Part shown: positions 15,815 through 26,630 of the stretch, one piece after another
Numbering within the stretch: position 1 is the first letter of the stretch
Layout of the letters: every line of letters begins with the position of its first letter
Origin: Deltaproteobacteria bacterium
GTDB lineage: Bacteria; SAR324; JACQKK01
Assembly: GCA_029858505.1 (NCBI GenBank)
Contig: JAOUEW010000001.1
Span: 744,001 to 808,000 of the forward strand
DNA length: 64,000 bases
Direction: 5' to 3'
Program-made: the position numbers and the translations under genes
Notes under the pieces: generated by a model
What the model was told of the DNA's origin: nothing
The model's database searches: none
The model's input: the letters and a program-made list of their open reading frames with translations, nothing else

Positions 15815-17569
15815 ATGGGCGCATCCGGCGACATCATTCAACAGGTCAAAGAGCGCGCCGACATCGTCCGGGTGATCGGCGAACGGGTGCACCTCACCGC
15901 CGCCGGGCGGAACTGGAAGGGGCTGTGCCCCTTCCATCAAGAGAAAACCCCCTCGTTTCAGGTGAACCCAGAGCGGCGGATGTTTCACTGCTTTGGCTGC
16001 GGCAAGGGGGGCAGCGTGATTGATTTCGTGATGGAAGTGGAACGGATTCCCTTTGCCGAGGCCCTGGCCAAGCTGGCGTCTGGGCTTGGGCTCTCCATGG
16101 ACCGCGACAAACCCGCCCGCGGCGGCGAGCGGGACCGCCTGGGGTTGGAGCAAGCCCGGGCGTTTTACCACGGGCGGCTGTTGGAGCACCCCGAGGGAGA
16201 AACCGCCCGCCGGTATTTATATCAACGGGGGTTTGAAGAACCCGCCTGGAAAACGTTTCAATTGGGGTTTGCCCCAGAGGGCTGGCAAAGCATCACCGAC
16301 CGGCTGCTGAACGAGGGGTTTTCTCCAGAGGAGGCCCTGGCCACAGGCCTGGTGAAGCGCAGCCCCACCGGGCGGCTGTATGACCTGATGAGAAACCGGA
16401 TCACCTTTCCCATTCAAGATGAGTCTGGGCGGACCCTTTCGTTTGGGGGGCGGCTGCTGGAAGGCGAGGAGGGCCCCAAGTATTTAAACACCCCAGAGAC
16501 AAGGCTGTATCACAAGTCGAAAGTGTTGTATGGCTTGGCCCAGGCCCGGGACACCTTACGCAAAAGCGGGCGGGCCATTTTGGTGGAGGGATACCTGGAT
16601 GTGGTGCGCTGCCACCTGGCGGGGTTTACCCAGGCCGTGGCCACCTGCGGCACGGCCTTGACCCCCCAGCATTTGGACCTGTTGGAGCGGTTCGCGCAGA
16701 AAGTGGTGCTGGTGTTCGACGGCGACCAAGCGGGCATCAAGGCCTCGCTGGCTTCGGCCCCGTTGTTTTTTAACCGAGGCGTGGAGGGGGCGGTGGTGAC
16801 CCTGCCAGACGGCCTGGACCCGGATGACTTTATTCGGCAGCGGGGGCCGGAGGCCTTTCAAGAACAATTGGAGCGGGCCACCCCCCTGCTGGAATACTTG
16901 GTGTTTCAAACCTTGGAACGTCAGGGGCGGTCTCCCCAGGGGCGGGAGCGGGCCCTGCGGGAGTTGTCTCCCCTGCTGGAAGGAATTCAGCGGGAAACCG
17001 TGCGCGACATGACCATTCGCCACTTGGCCGACCTGGTGGGGGTGCGGCCAGAGGCCATCCGCATTCAAAGCCCCCAGGCCCCAGCAGTGCAGGCCGGGCA
17101 GGCCCCGACCGAGGTGGTGTGGCCCGCCGCCCAGCGCCGCCAGCGGATGTTTTTGGGGCTGGTGTTCAAGCACCGCACCCTGCTGGCCCGGGCCAGGGAA
17201 ATTCTGGCGCCGGATGAGTTGACCGATCCTCCCTTGGCGGCACTGTATGCCAAGCTGCTGCGGTTGACCGACCAAGAGTTTGCCTCTGTTCCGCCGGAGG
17301 AACTGGCCGAGGTGTTCCCCGAGGTGGGGGAGCCGATGCGTTCGCTGCTGCTGGATGCCCCCCTGCAAACCAGGGTGGGGGTGGTGAAGGAACCCTTGGC
17401 CGAACTGGACCACTTGGCGGCGGCCATGAAAGAAGGCCGCAAGACCGACCTGCTGCGGAAAGTGAAAGAGGCGGTGGGGGAGGAAGAGAAAATCCAATGG
17501 ACCCGTGAACTTCAGGCGGTGCGCCGGGAACTGTCGGCCCTGAAGGCTTCTCGCAAAGGATATGGGTAA
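15815..17569 (+). CDS. dnaG: DNA primase
   Basis: Makes RNA primers at the replication fork. The zinc domain is at residues about 35-75 (CPFHQEKTPSF, then FHCFGCGKGG), then the RNA polymerase domain and the TOPRIM core (EGYLDVVRCH and VLVFDGDQAG). The C-terminal helical DnaB-binding region is present. Length (584 aa) is normal. The ATG at 15815 gives MGASGDIIQQ, the family start. It has no Shine-Dalgarno; instead the 50 nt upstream are pyrimidine-rich. No rpoD is adjacent. Confidence 0.95.
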   Translation: MGASGDIIQQVKERADIVRVIGERVHLTAAGRNWKGLCPFHQEKTPSFQVNPERRMFHCFGCGKGGSVIDFVMEVERIPFAEALAKLASGLGLSMDRDKPARGGERDRLGLEQARAFYHGRLLEHPEGETARRYLYQRGFEEPAWKTFQLGFAPEGWQSITDRLLNEGFSPEEALATGLVKRSPTGRLYDLMRNRITFPIQDESGRTLSFGGRLLEGEEGPKYLNTPETRLYHKSKVLYGLAQARDTLRKSGRAILVEGYLDVVRCHLAGFTQAVATCGTALTPQHLDLLERFAQKVVLVFDGDQAGIKASLASAPLFFNRGVEGAVVTLPDGLDPDDFIRQRGPEAFQEQLERATPLLEYLVFQTLERQGRSPQGRERALRELSPLLEGIQRETVRDMTIRHLADLVGVRPEAIRIQSPQAPAVQAGQAPTEVVWPAAQRRQRMFLGLVFKHRTLLARAREILAPDELTDPPLAALYAKLLRLTDQEFASVPPEELAEVFPEVGEPMRSLLLDAPLQTRVGVVKEPLAELDHLAAAMKEGRKTDLLRKVKEAVGEEEKIQWTRELQAVRRELSALKASRKGYG

Positions 17570-17606
17570 AAAAAATCCCCTGACCAGTGGAACCGGTCAG
17601 GGGATG
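17568..17606 (-). terminator. Terminator of the FecR gene
   Basis: ATCCCCTGACC (17575-17585) pairs with GGTCAGGGGAT (17595-17605). On the minus strand it runs into eight T residues overlapping the dnaG stop region. It lies about 33 bp beyond the FecR stop. Confidence 0.82.
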
Positions 17607-17638
17607 CTAGGAGACGATCAATCCCCAGTTGCCAGGGG

Positions 17639-18655
17639 TTATTTGGGCATTTTCTTGGGTTCCCCCGAGTTGGCGTCAATCCGCAGGCGGGACTTGTCGC
17701 CTGGGGTTTTGAAGCGGAACATCACCACCCCTTCCCCAATGTCGGTGTCGTCCTCGCGGTCCATCACGGCCCACACGTAAATGGTTCCCTTCAGGTCTTC
17801 ATGGGCGGCCTCTGGGGTGCCAAACCGCACGGCCACCCGCGCAAACCCTTGCTCGTTCAGCACCACCTGACCGGGGAAGGACGCCCGGTCGTAGTTGCTG
17901 CGCAAATACACCGGGCCGGAGCGCGTGACGTTGGTGCCGGATTTCACGTTGACCAATTGAATGACCACGAAGGCTTCTTCGGCATTGCCTTGGGCAAAAT
18001 CCAGGTCGCGCTTCTCCGATTTCACGTCGAGCTTGAAGGGAATGGGCTCTACCTTAGAGGACAGCCGGTCGTTGGCGGCAACACCCTTTACCTGATTGCC
18101 GGGTTTCAGGGTCACGGAATCTCGGCCGTTTTTCACCTCGACTTCGCCTTCGGTCAGGGCCACCGAGGTTTTCTCGTCGCGCTCCACAACCCGCAGGGTG
18201 GTGCCTTTTACCCCAATGGTGGCGGTGCGGGTGCGAATGGAAGCGGGGTTTTTCTGGCGGACCATGGTGCCCCAGATGGACCCGGCCTGCACCGACAGGT
18301 CATATTTAAAGCCCCGGCCATCGCCCGCTTCTTTCACCTGCTCTACCTTAAATTGAGAATTGGGGAACAGGCGGAATTCAGAACCGTCGCGGAATTTTAA
18401 TGTGGCTTGGCTTTCTTTGGAGGTGATGATGGTGTCTCCGTTCCGAAGCAGCAGGCCGTCGCGGCCGGAGATCACCTTTTTGTCATCTCCCTTGATGATC
18501 TTTACGCTGCCTTGGATGCGGTCCAGGGTGGCCACGATATCTCCCTTGGGCTCTTCGGCCAGGGCGGCAGCGGGCATCCACAGGTGCGTACTGGCCGCCA
18601 GCAGCAGGGCCAACAACAGGGGGCGAAACATACGGTGGGCTTGAACGGGGATCAT
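17639..18655 (-). CDS. FecR-domain exported protein
   Basis: Signal peptide ending near AAALA, then a FecR domain: VKIIKGDDKK, LLLRNGDTIIT, ATLKFRDGSEFRLFPNS, then TRTATIGVKGTTLRV. A C-terminal half of about 150 residues is beta-rich and has no family I recognise. FecR proteins of this secreted type occur outside iron-siderophore systems and their role is unclear. There is no sigma factor or TonB receptor nearby, so iron regulation is unlikely. GAGGTAA lies 3 nt before the chosen ATG. Confidence 0.85.
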   Translation of the reverse strand: MIPVQAHRMFRPLLLALLLAASTHLWMPAAALAEEPKGDIVATLDRIQGSVKIIKGDDKKVISGRDGLLLRNGDTIITSKESQATLKFRDGSEFRLFPNSQFKVEQVKEAGDGRGFKYDLSVQAGSIWGTMVRQKNPASIRTRTATIGVKGTTLRVVERDEKTSVALTEGEVEVKNGRDSVTLKPGNQVKGVAANDRLSSKVEPIPFKLDVKSEKRDLDFAQGNAEEAFVVIQLVNVKSGTNVTRSGPVYLRSNYDRASFPGQVVLNEQGFARVAVRFGTPEAAHEDLKGTIYVWAVMDREDDTDIGEGVVMFRFKTPGDKSRLRIDANSGEPKKMPK

Positions 18656-19296
18656 GGTTACCTCATCGGGGTTGGAGGATTCCGGAGTGGAATCGTCTCG
18701 TGGTTTTCGAATATGTATATTTTACAGGAAAATACCAATGTGCGTTGTTTAAACCAGATTTCCTGCGATCCATCCTTTGCCATCCTACTTACCCTAAATA
18801 CGTTTACATCAAATGACTCAATTTACCCAAATATCTTTACCCAAATATCTACCCCCAAAATATTCCCTACCAAAAATCCCCACAGATTTCCCCCCGCCCT
18901 GTTTTCCTCTCTCTTGATCCCTCGGCGGTGTTATGGTTTTACAGGATTGCCTTTGGGTCAAGAGCCAATGAGCCAAGGGTCGGTGAACCAAAGATAAGGC
19001 TGCAAGGAAGGTGCCCCTTTTCATTAAAAATAAAACGATAAATAATCAGATACTTTCATGGATGGTACTCTGCGACTACACGTCCGTGTGGTGAGATTTC
19101 TCCAGGGGTGTGGTGAAATTTCCATAGGTTCCGCAGGGGAAAAAAGCGGGAAAAAAATAAAAAAAAATAAAAAAGCGGTGGAGACCACAGGGTTTGACTG
19201 GTGTTTTGTTCTTTGAATCATGTATGATAACACTTTGGGTTTAATTTGGATACCCATGCCCATTTGATATCCACTTTTTTAGGGAAGATAAATCCT
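18656..19296. other. 641-bp intergenic region upstream of metK
   Basis: No gene seen; it is clearly A+T-rich. TTACCCAAATATCT occurs twice in tandem (18823-18836, 18837-18850). Nearer metK are two related 15-mers 22 bp apart (see 19086-19122). I looked for SAM-I and SAM-II riboswitch motifs and did not find them. A minus-strand frame at 19024-19263 is probably chance. Confidence 0.5.
19086..19122 (+). promoter_or_regulatory. Tandem operator-like repeat upstream of metK
   Basis: GTGTGGTGAGATTTC (19086-19100) and GTGTGGTGAAATTTC (19108-19122) match at 14 of 15 positions and start 22 bp apart, two turns of the helix, which suits a DNA-binding regulator. Position is about 175-210 bp before the metK ATG. 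Regulator unknown. Confidence 0.4.
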
Positions 19297-20460
19297 ATGC
19301 AGGAATCCGTGTTTACCTCGGAAAGCGTGACCGAGGGCCATCCTGATAAGATGTGCGATCAAATTTCTGATGCCGTGCTGGACGCGATTTTGGAACAAGA
19401 CCCCACGGCCCGCGTGGCCTGCGAAACCCTGACCACCACCGGGCTGGTGGTGATTGCCGGAGAAATTACCACCAACGCCGTGATTGACTTCCAAGATGTC
19501 GCCCGGAAAACCATCATGAGCATTGGTTACGACAACAGCGAACTGGGTTTTGATTACCGCACCTGCGGGGTGCTGACCTCCATCGGCAAACAATCTCCCG
19601 ACATTGCCATGGGCGTGGATGAAGGCTCTGGAACTTATAAAGAGCAGGGCGCCGGCGACCAAGGCTTGATGTTCGGCTTTGCCGTGCGGGAAACCGAGAC
19701 TCTGATGCCCCTGCCCATTCACCTGTCTCACCGCATGGCCGAGCGCATGTCTCAGCTGCGCCACTCGGGCGAGCTTTCTTACCTGGGCCCAGACGGCAAG
19801 ACCCAGGTGTCGGTGCGCTACAAGGGTGACCAGCCCGTGTCGGTGGACACGGTGGTGGTGTCTTCTCAGCACTTGGCCGACGCCGACCCCCACCGGCTGG
19901 AAAAAGAAATCATCGAAAAAGTCGTTCGTCCGGTGATTCCCGCCCACCTGCTCAACAACAAAACCCGCTTCTTGATCAACCCCACCGGGCGGTTTGTGGT
20001 GGGCGGTCCCCACGGTGATGCCGGTTTGACCGGCCGTAAAATCATTGTGGATACCTACGGCGGCATGGGCCGCCATGGTGGCGGGGCGTTTTCGGGCAAG
20101 GATCCCACCAAAGTGGACCGCTCGGCGGCTTACATGGGCCGCTACATCGCCAAAAACATCGTGGCCGCCGGTTTGGCCGACCGCTGCGAAGTGCAACTGG
20201 CCTATGCCATCGGCTTCCCCGAACCCGTCTCGGTAAAGGTCGATACCTTTGGCACGGGCAAGGTGGATGAAGAAAAACTCTCCGCCCTGGTGCGGGAATA
20301 CTTTCAACTGAAGCCCGCCGGTATTTTGAAAGAGCTGAACCTACGCCGCCCCATCTACCGCAAAACGGCGGCCTATGGCCACTTTGGGCGGGAGCTGCCC
20401 GAGTTCACCTGGGAAAAAACCGACAAGGCCGATGCCCTGAGGAAAGCCGCCGGAAAATAA
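19297..20460 (+). CDS. metK: S-adenosylmethionine synthetase
   Basis: Converts methionine and ATP to SAM. The family start [29 protein letters not shown] (the conserved ATP-binding hexapeptide region) and [19 protein letters not shown] (the P-loop-like motif) are all present. Length 387 aa is standard. I started at the ATG at 19297, 10 nt after AGGGAAG. It heads a metK-ptsH-aroE run with a 64-bp gap to ptsH. Confidence 0.96.
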   Translation: MQESVFTSESVTEGHPDKMCDQISDAVLDAILEQDPTARVACETLTTTGLVVIAGEITTNAVIDFQDVARKTIMSIGYDNSELGFDYRTCGVLTSIGKQSPDIAMGVDEGSGTYKEQGAGDQGLMFGFAVRETETLMPLPIHLSHRMAERMSQLRHSGELSYLGPDGKTQVSVRYKGDQPVSVDTVVVSSQHLADADPHRLEKEIIEKVVRPVIPAHLLNNKTRFLINPTGRFVVGGPHGDAGLTGRKIIVDTYGGMGRHGGGAFSGKDPTKVDRSAAYMGRYIAKNIVAAGLADRCEVQLAYAIGFPEPVSVKVDTFGTGKVDEEKLSALVREYFQLKPAGILKELNLRRPIYRKTAAYGHFGRELPEFTWEKTDKADALRKAAGK

Positions 20461-20524
20461 CCGGCGGGTCAGGTTTCTCCGCGCCTTTGGCCTCCCTCTC
20501 GAAGAACCCTTTTCGGAGGATGCC

Positions 20525-20794
20525 GTGAAGACCGAACAGGTGGTGATTGCCAACAAGCTGGGGCTGCACGCCCGGGCCGCGGCAAAGCTGGTGCAGTTGT
20601 CGAATCAGTTTACCGCGCGGCTGACCCTGGACAAAGAGGGTCAGATGGCCGATGCCAAAAGCATCATGGAAGTTCTGATGCTGGCTGGCACCCAGGGCTC
20701 ACCCCTGGTGGTCACCGCAGAGGGAGAAGACGAATCCGCCGCCTTGAGCGAGGTCATTTCCCTGATCAAAGAGCGCTTTGGAGAGGATGAATGA
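20525..20794 (+). CDS. ptsH: HPr phosphocarrier protein
   Basis: Phosphocarrier of the PEP-phosphotransferase system: the active-site His lies in GLHARAAAKL and the regulatory Ser in AKSIMEVLML. 89 aa is typical. Start is GTG at 20525 behind CGGAGGA. It overlaps aroE by 4 bp. No ptsI, EIIA or hprK is in the window, so whether it drives sugar uptake or only nitrogen/regulatory phosphorelay is undecided. Confidence 0.92.
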   Translation: MKTEQVVIANKLGLHARAAAKLVQLSNQFTARLTLDKEGQMADAKSIMEVLMLAGTQGSPLVVTAEGEDESAALSEVISLIKERFGEDE

Positions 20795-21657
20795 CCGGCA
20801 GGCCCATTGACGGCACCACCCGCCTGTATGGGGTTTTGGGCCATCCGGTCAGCCATTCACTTTCTCCGGCCATGCACAATGCCGCCTTTGGCCACCTGGG
20901 CATCAATGCCGCCTATGTGGCCTTTCCGGTGGCCCCCGCCCGTCTACCTCAGGCCATTGCTGGTTTGTGGGCCCTGGGGGTGGCGGGCTGGAATCTCACC
21001 GTTCCCCACAAAGAATCCATCCTTCCGCTGTTGAACACCGTGCTGCCCGCGGCCCAGGCCCTGGGAGCGGTGAACACCGTGCGGGTGGAAGAAGACGGCA
21101 GCCTGACCGGTACCAACACCGATGGGGAGGGGTTCTTGCGTTCGCTGGACAAAGACCTGGGTTGGAACCCCGCTGGCCGGAAGGCTCTGGTGCTGGGGGC
21201 GGGGGGCTCGGCCCGGGCGGTGGCGGCGGCCCTGCTGGCTGGTGGGGTAGCGGAACTCATCCTTGCCAACCGCACCCTGGAGCGGGCGGAGGAGTTGGCC
21301 GCCCTGTGCCGGGGGCTGGCCCCCCAGGCCAAAATTGACCCCCTCCCCCTGGACCAACTGGAGGGCCTGGCCCCTCACCTGTTGGTGAACACCACCACCG
21401 TGGGGATGGGCGAAAGCCATTTGGCCCCGGTGGCCCTGGAGCGGGTGGGGGTGACCCAGGCGGTGCTGGACATTGTGTATTCCCCCCCGGTGACCCCTTT
21501 GCTGGCCGCGGCCCAGCGGCTGGGGCTGGCCCATGCCAACGGCCTGGGGATGCTGCTCTACCAGGGGGCCCTGGCCTTCACCTTTTGGACCGGCCAGCCC
21601 GCCCCGGAGGACGTGATGCGAAAAGCCCTGCTGGAGGCCATGGCCCGGAAAGGGTAG
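20791..21657 (+). CDS. aroE: Shikimate dehydrogenase
   Basis: Reduces 3-dehydroshikimate with NADPH in aromatic amino acid synthesis. Substrate motif SHSLSPAMHN, the catalytic Lys in NLTVPHKE, GTNTDGEGF, then the nucleotide-binding GAGGSARAV and NTTTVGM are seen. 288 aa is normal. It overlaps the HPr gene by 4 bp, a tight coupling without obvious metabolic link. Confidence 0.95.
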   Translation: MTGRPIDGTTRLYGVLGHPVSHSLSPAMHNAAFGHLGINAAYVAFPVAPARLPQAIAGLWALGVAGWNLTVPHKESILPLLNTVLPAAQALGAVNTVRVEEDGSLTGTNTDGEGFLRSLDKDLGWNPAGRKALVLGAGGSARAVAAALLAGGVAELILANRTLERAEELAALCRGLAPQAKIDPLPLDQLEGLAPHLLVNTTTVGMGESHLAPVALERVGVTQAVLDIVYSPPVTPLLAAAQRLGLAHANGLGMLLYQGALAFTFWTGQPAPEDVMRKALLEAMARKG

Positions 21658-21796
21658 GGTTGCATGGGTCTATCCCAACTCTATCCCAGGTCTATTCCAC
21701 CCCCTCAGCGTTTCCCTTCGGCCACTTGGCGCAATGCCTGATTGATGCGCTCAATCACCCTCGGTTTATTCCCCAACCCATTGACGCACCAGCCGG

Positions 21797-21816
21797 AAAG
21801 CCGTAGGCTTTTTTGA
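21797..21816 (+). terminator. Short hairpin with T run between aroE and ilvB
   Basis: AAAGCC/GGCTTT with a GTA loop followed by T residues, 140 bp after aroE. It could end the metK-ptsH-aroE transcript or act as an attenuator of ilvB; no leader peptide rich in Leu, Val or Ile is visible before it. Confidence 0.5.
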
Positions 21817-21890
21817 CAGGCCCTGGATTCGATTCGTGATCTTTATTGCTGGTAACCCGTCTGTTCAACCCTTTTCTTCAAGAGCCCCCC

Positions 21891-23585
21891 ATGAACGGTG
21901 CCGAAGCCTTGCTGGAGTCTCTGCGAAGAGAGGGGGTGGACGTGATTTTTGGCATATCGGGGGGGCAGGCTCTTCCCATTTACGATGCCCTGGCCAAGGA
22001 AGGGGCGGGGGGCATTCGCAACATTCTGACCCGCCACGAACAAGGGGCGGCCCACATGGCCGAGGGCTACGCCAAGTCCACCGGTAAGGTGGGGGTGTGT
22101 TTGGCCACCTCTGGTCCTGGGGCCACCAACTTGGTCACCGGCATTGCCGATGCCATTCTGGACAGCGTGCCCATGGTGGCCATCACCGGTCAGGTGCCCA
22201 CCACCTTCATTGGCACCGATGCCTTTCAAGAGGCCGACATCATGGGCATTACCATGCCCATCGTGAAGCATAGCTTTCAGGTGCGCTCGCCAGACGAAGT
22301 GGCCGACATTGTGAAGAAAGCTTTTTTCTTGGCCCGGTCGGGGCGCCCTGGACCGGTGCTGATTGACATGCCCCGAGACATGTCCATTGCCCCCGTCAAG
22401 TCCTATCGCTTTCCAGAAGAAGTGAGCATTCGGGGCTACGTTCCCAGGGTTTCCCCAGACCCCGCGGGGGTCGAGGCCGCCGCGGCCTTGATCGCCGCTG
22501 CGGAGAAGCCCGTCATCTACGCCGGGGGCGGGGTGATTATCGCCGGGGCCCAGGCCGAGTTGCTGTCTTTGGCCGAGAAGATCAACGCTCCCGTCACCAC
22601 GACCCTGATGGGCCGGGGGGCCATCCCCGACCGGCACCCCCTGGCCCTGCACATGCTGGGAATGCATGGCACTGCCTACGCCAACTGGGCGGTGGGCGAG
22701 AGCGACCTGCTGATTGCCGTGGGGGCCCGGTTCGACGACCGAGTGACCGGTGACCTGAAGAAATTTGCTCCCCACGCCAAGGTCATTCACCTGGAGGTGG
22801 ACCCGGCGGAGGTGAACAAAAACCGCGCGGCCCAGGCCGCCTTGATGGGCGATGCCAAAGAAACCCTGGCGCTTTTGGCCCAGGCCGCCCCCAAGAAAGA
22901 CAACAGCCCCTGGTTGGAGAAAATCTCCCGCTGGAAGCGCGACCAACCCCTGCGCTACCACAAAAACGGGCAGATCAAGCCCCAACAGGTGGTGGAAGAA
23001 ATCTCCCGCATTACCGGGGGAGACATTATTCTGGCCAGCGACGTGGGCCAGCACCAAATGTGGGCCGCCCAGTTCTTTCAGTTCAACCACCCCCGTCAGT
23101 GGCTGACCTCGGGGGGGCTTGGCACCATGGGGTTTGGGTTCCCCGCGGCCATTGGGGCCAAGGTGGCCAACCCCGACAAAGAAGTGTGGGTCATCACCGG
23201 CGATGGTTCGTTCCAAATGAATCTGCAAGAGTTGGCTACTTCCGCCGTGTACGGCATTCCGATAAAAATTGCCTTGTTCAACAACAAGTCGCTGGGCATG
23301 GTGAAACAATGGCAAGAGCTGTTCTACGACAAGCGTTACCAGGGAATTCACCTGGAAAACGTGCCGGACTACGTGAAACTGGCCGAAGCCTATGGGCTGG
23401 CGGGAATTAAAATCACCGACCCGGCCCAGGTGGTGCCAGCGTTGGAGAAAGCCCGCCAAATCAACGACCGCACCGTGCTGCTGGACTTTCACGTGGACCC
23501 CAACGAGCACGTGTACCCCATGATTCCAGGCGGCCAGTCGGTGGCCGAGATGCGCCTGCAACCCGATGAACGGAGGGATGGATAA
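21891..23585 (+). CDS. ilvB: Acetolactate synthase large subunit
   Basis: TPP- and FAD-dependent enzyme forming acetolactate/acetohydroxybutyrate for Val, Leu and Ile. The catalytic Glu is in RHEQGAAHMAEGYA, the central domain has the typical PVTTTLMGRGAIPD, and the TPP motif GDGSFQMNLQEL ends with NNKSLGMVKQWQ. 564 aa is normal. I chose the ATG at 21891, which matches the family start. ilvN follows 5 bp downstream. Confidence 0.95.
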   Translation: MNGAEALLESLRREGVDVIFGISGGQALPIYDALAKEGAGGIRNILTRHEQGAAHMAEGYAKSTGKVGVCLATSGPGATNLVTGIADAILDSVPMVAITGQVPTTFIGTDAFQEADIMGITMPIVKHSFQVRSPDEVADIVKKAFFLARSGRPGPVLIDMPRDMSIAPVKSYRFPEEVSIRGYVPRVSPDPAGVEAAAALIAAAEKPVIYAGGGVIIAGAQAELLSLAEKINAPVTTTLMGRGAIPDRHPLALHMLGMHGTAYANWAVGESDLLIAVGARFDDRVTGDLKKFAPHAKVIHLEVDPAEVNKNRAAQAALMGDAKETLALLAQAAPKKDNSPWLEKISRWKRDQPLRYHKNGQIKPQQVVEEISRITGGDIILASDVGQHQMWAAQFFQFNHPRQWLTSGGLGTMGFGFPAAIGAKVANPDKEVWVITGDGSFQMNLQELATSAVYGIPIKIALFNNKSLGMVKQWQELFYDKRYQGIHLENVPDYVKLAEAYGLAGIKITDPAQVVPALEKARQINDRTVLLDFHVDPNEHVYPMIPGGQSVAEMRLQPDERRDG

Positions 23586-23590
23586 GGCCC

Positions 23591-24115
23591 ATGTTCACGC
23601 CCTCTGGCCCTGCCGCCGATAAACGCAGCCACACCATTTCCGTGCTGGTGGAAAACCGCCCCGGCGTGCTGGCCCGGGTGGCCAGCCTGTTTGCCCGGCG
23701 CGACTACAACATCAACTCCCTGGCGGTGTCTACCACCGAGAAGCCCGGCATTTCTCGCATGACGGTGGTGACCACCGGAGACGAGCGCGAACTGCAGCAA
23801 ATCACCAAGCAGTTGAACAAACTGATTGACGTGATTCAGGTGATGGACCACACCGATGACGTGCTGCTGGAGCGGGAGATCGCGTTAATTAAAGTGCATG
23901 CCTCTCACGATGCCCGCCCCCAGGTGATGCAGGTGGCCCAGGTGTTCCGGGCCGAAATCCTCTCCATCTCTCCCAAGGATGAGACGATGGTGCTGGAAGT
24001 GACCGGTGACGCCGACCGGGTGGATGCCCTGCTGGACGCCCTGTCGGGCTTTGAAGTGAGGGAAATGGTGCGCACCGGAAAAATTGCCCTGGTGCGTGGG
24101 GCCAAACAAACCTGA
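23591..24115 (+). CDS. ilvN: Acetolactate synthase small (regulatory) subunit
   Basis: Regulatory partner of IlvB giving valine feedback inhibition. The N-terminal ACT domain is clear (SVLVENRPGVLARVASLFARR, trimmed: VENRPGVLARVASLF), then the second ACT-like domain. 174 aa is of the longer IlvN/IlvH type. It forms an ilvBN pair; ilvC is not found next to it, an uncharacterised amidotransferase is. Confidence 0.93.
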   Translation: MFTPSGPAADKRSHTISVLVENRPGVLARVASLFARRDYNINSLAVSTTEKPGISRMTVVTTGDERELQQITKQLNKLIDVIQVMDHTDDVLLEREIALIKVHASHDARPQVMQVAQVFRAEILSISPKDETMVLEVTGDADRVDALLDALSGFEVREMVRTGKIALVRGAKQT

Positions 24116-24148
24116 CCCGTCTTCCGTTCACCTTTTGGGGAACCCCCC

Positions 24149-24859
24149 ATGTCTTCCGTGTATGTGCTGCAGCATTTACCCATCGAACCGCCGGGGCTGA
24201 TTGCCCGGGCGTTTCATCAGCGGGGCCGCCATTTGCACTATTGTCGGCCCGATACCCCCCCCTATCCGCCAGAAAATCTGGACAAGTGCGCGGCCCTGGT
24301 GGTGATGGGCGGCCCCATGGGGGCCTATGAACAAGACGCCCATCCCTGGATGGCCCCGGAAATTGCCCTGATTCGCCGGGCCATGGATTCTGGCCTGCCG
24401 GTGCTGGGCATTTGCCTGGGGGCCCAGTTAATGGCTGCCGCCCTGGGGGCCAAGGTGTACAAGGGCCAAGCCGGGCTAGAGGTTGGCTGGTGCCCCATTA
24501 CCCTTGCCCCAGAAGCCCACAACGACCCTCTGTTCCGTCATTTGGGAGAGTGTTCCAATGGCCCCGGCGTGTTTCAATGGCACGGCGACACGTTTGATTT
24601 GCCCCCCCAGGCCACTCTGCTGGCCTCCTCGCAGAAATATCCTCACCAGGCCTTCCGTTACAAAAACAGCTACGGCCTGCAGTTTCATTTGGAGGCCGAC
24701 GAAAAGATCATCACCCGTTGGCTGCGGGAAGACCCCCACTACCCCGCCCAGGCTGGCACCAGTGCCGAGCTTATTCGCTCCCAAATCCATCCCTTCCCCC
24801 AGCAGGTGCACCAAATGGGCGAAGCCCTGTTCGGCGCGTTTGTGGAAATGATTGGGTAA
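24149..24859 (+). CDS. Class I glutamine amidotransferase-like protein
   Basis: Stand-alone GMP-synthase-type glutaminase domain. The catalytic triad is visible: Cys in GICLGAQLMA, and His and Glu in LQFHLEAD. VFQWHGDTF is the typical substrate loop. About 236 aa. Such proteins hydrolyse glutamine or gamma-glutamyl compounds; the physiological substrate is unknown here. It lies 33 bp after ilvN and may share that transcript. Confidence 0.88.
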   Translation: MSSVYVLQHLPIEPPGLIARAFHQRGRHLHYCRPDTPPYPPENLDKCAALVVMGGPMGAYEQDAHPWMAPEIALIRRAMDSGLPVLGICLGAQLMAAALGAKVYKGQAGLEVGWCPITLAPEAHNDPLFRHLGECSNGPGVFQWHGDTFDLPPQATLLASSQKYPHQAFRYKNSYGLQFHLEADEKIITRWLREDPHYPAQAGTSAELIRSQIHPFPQQVHQMGEALFGAFVEMIG

Positions 24860-24959
24860 AACCCCCCGGCCTCTTCTACCCTGGCGAAGTCCCTCTGGCG
24901 GGTTTAAGATAGAGTATCTCCATGGTTTCTCTCTAACGGCATATATCCACAGGCTCCCC

Positions 24960-26336
<1,377 letters not shown>

Positions 26337-26382
26337 CCCGGTTCGGGCCAGAATAAATTCGGATCGCACTCTTCACCAGACT

Positions 26383-26600
26383 CCGCCAACGGCACCCCCT
26401 CCCTGCCGCCCTATGGGCGGCTGTCCCTCCCCATCGTGGAGGGACAATGCTCGAATCCACCGGTGATTCTCTTTAACCGTTCAGAAAACAAAGACTGGAC
26501 GGAAGCAAGCGCATAACATTGCGGCTTCGATTGATTTCCCCTCCACGAAGGGGAGGGGATGCCCCCGCAAAGGGGCAGGGGAGGGGTGCTGTTGGGAGAC
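26383..26600. repeat. Dispersed inverted-repeat element, copy B
   Basis: Same design as the copy at 9.3 kb: two inverted arms (26392-26448 and 26534-26589) ending in GCACCCCCTCCC and GGGGAGGGGTGC with an internal mini-hairpin each, around an 85-bp spacer that carries, on the opposite strand, the family tail (ATGCGCTTGCTTCCGTCC). It fills the gap between tldD and the YgjP gene, about 290 bp in all. Confidence 0.65.
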
Positions 26601-26630
26601 GGGAGATCAACTGGGAGATGGGTTCTCTCT

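Noticed and set aside
19024-19263. Minus-strand 79-codon frame upstream of metK
   Set aside because: Poly-A/T stretch encodes Phe/Lys runs, with no ribosome site and no family; likely chance.
19020-19296. SAM riboswitch before metK
   Set aside because: I looked for SAM-I and SAM-II core motifs and did not see them; the region is A+T-rich with direct repeats instead.
21658-21890. Leu/Val/Ile leader-peptide attenuator for ilvB
   Set aside because: The only short frame (from 21664) is not enriched in branched-chain codons; the hairpin at 21797 is more likely a terminator.
21843-23561. 572-codon frame antisense to ilvB
   Set aside because: Same reason: long open frames opposite G+C-rich genes are expected; ilvB has all catalytic motifs.
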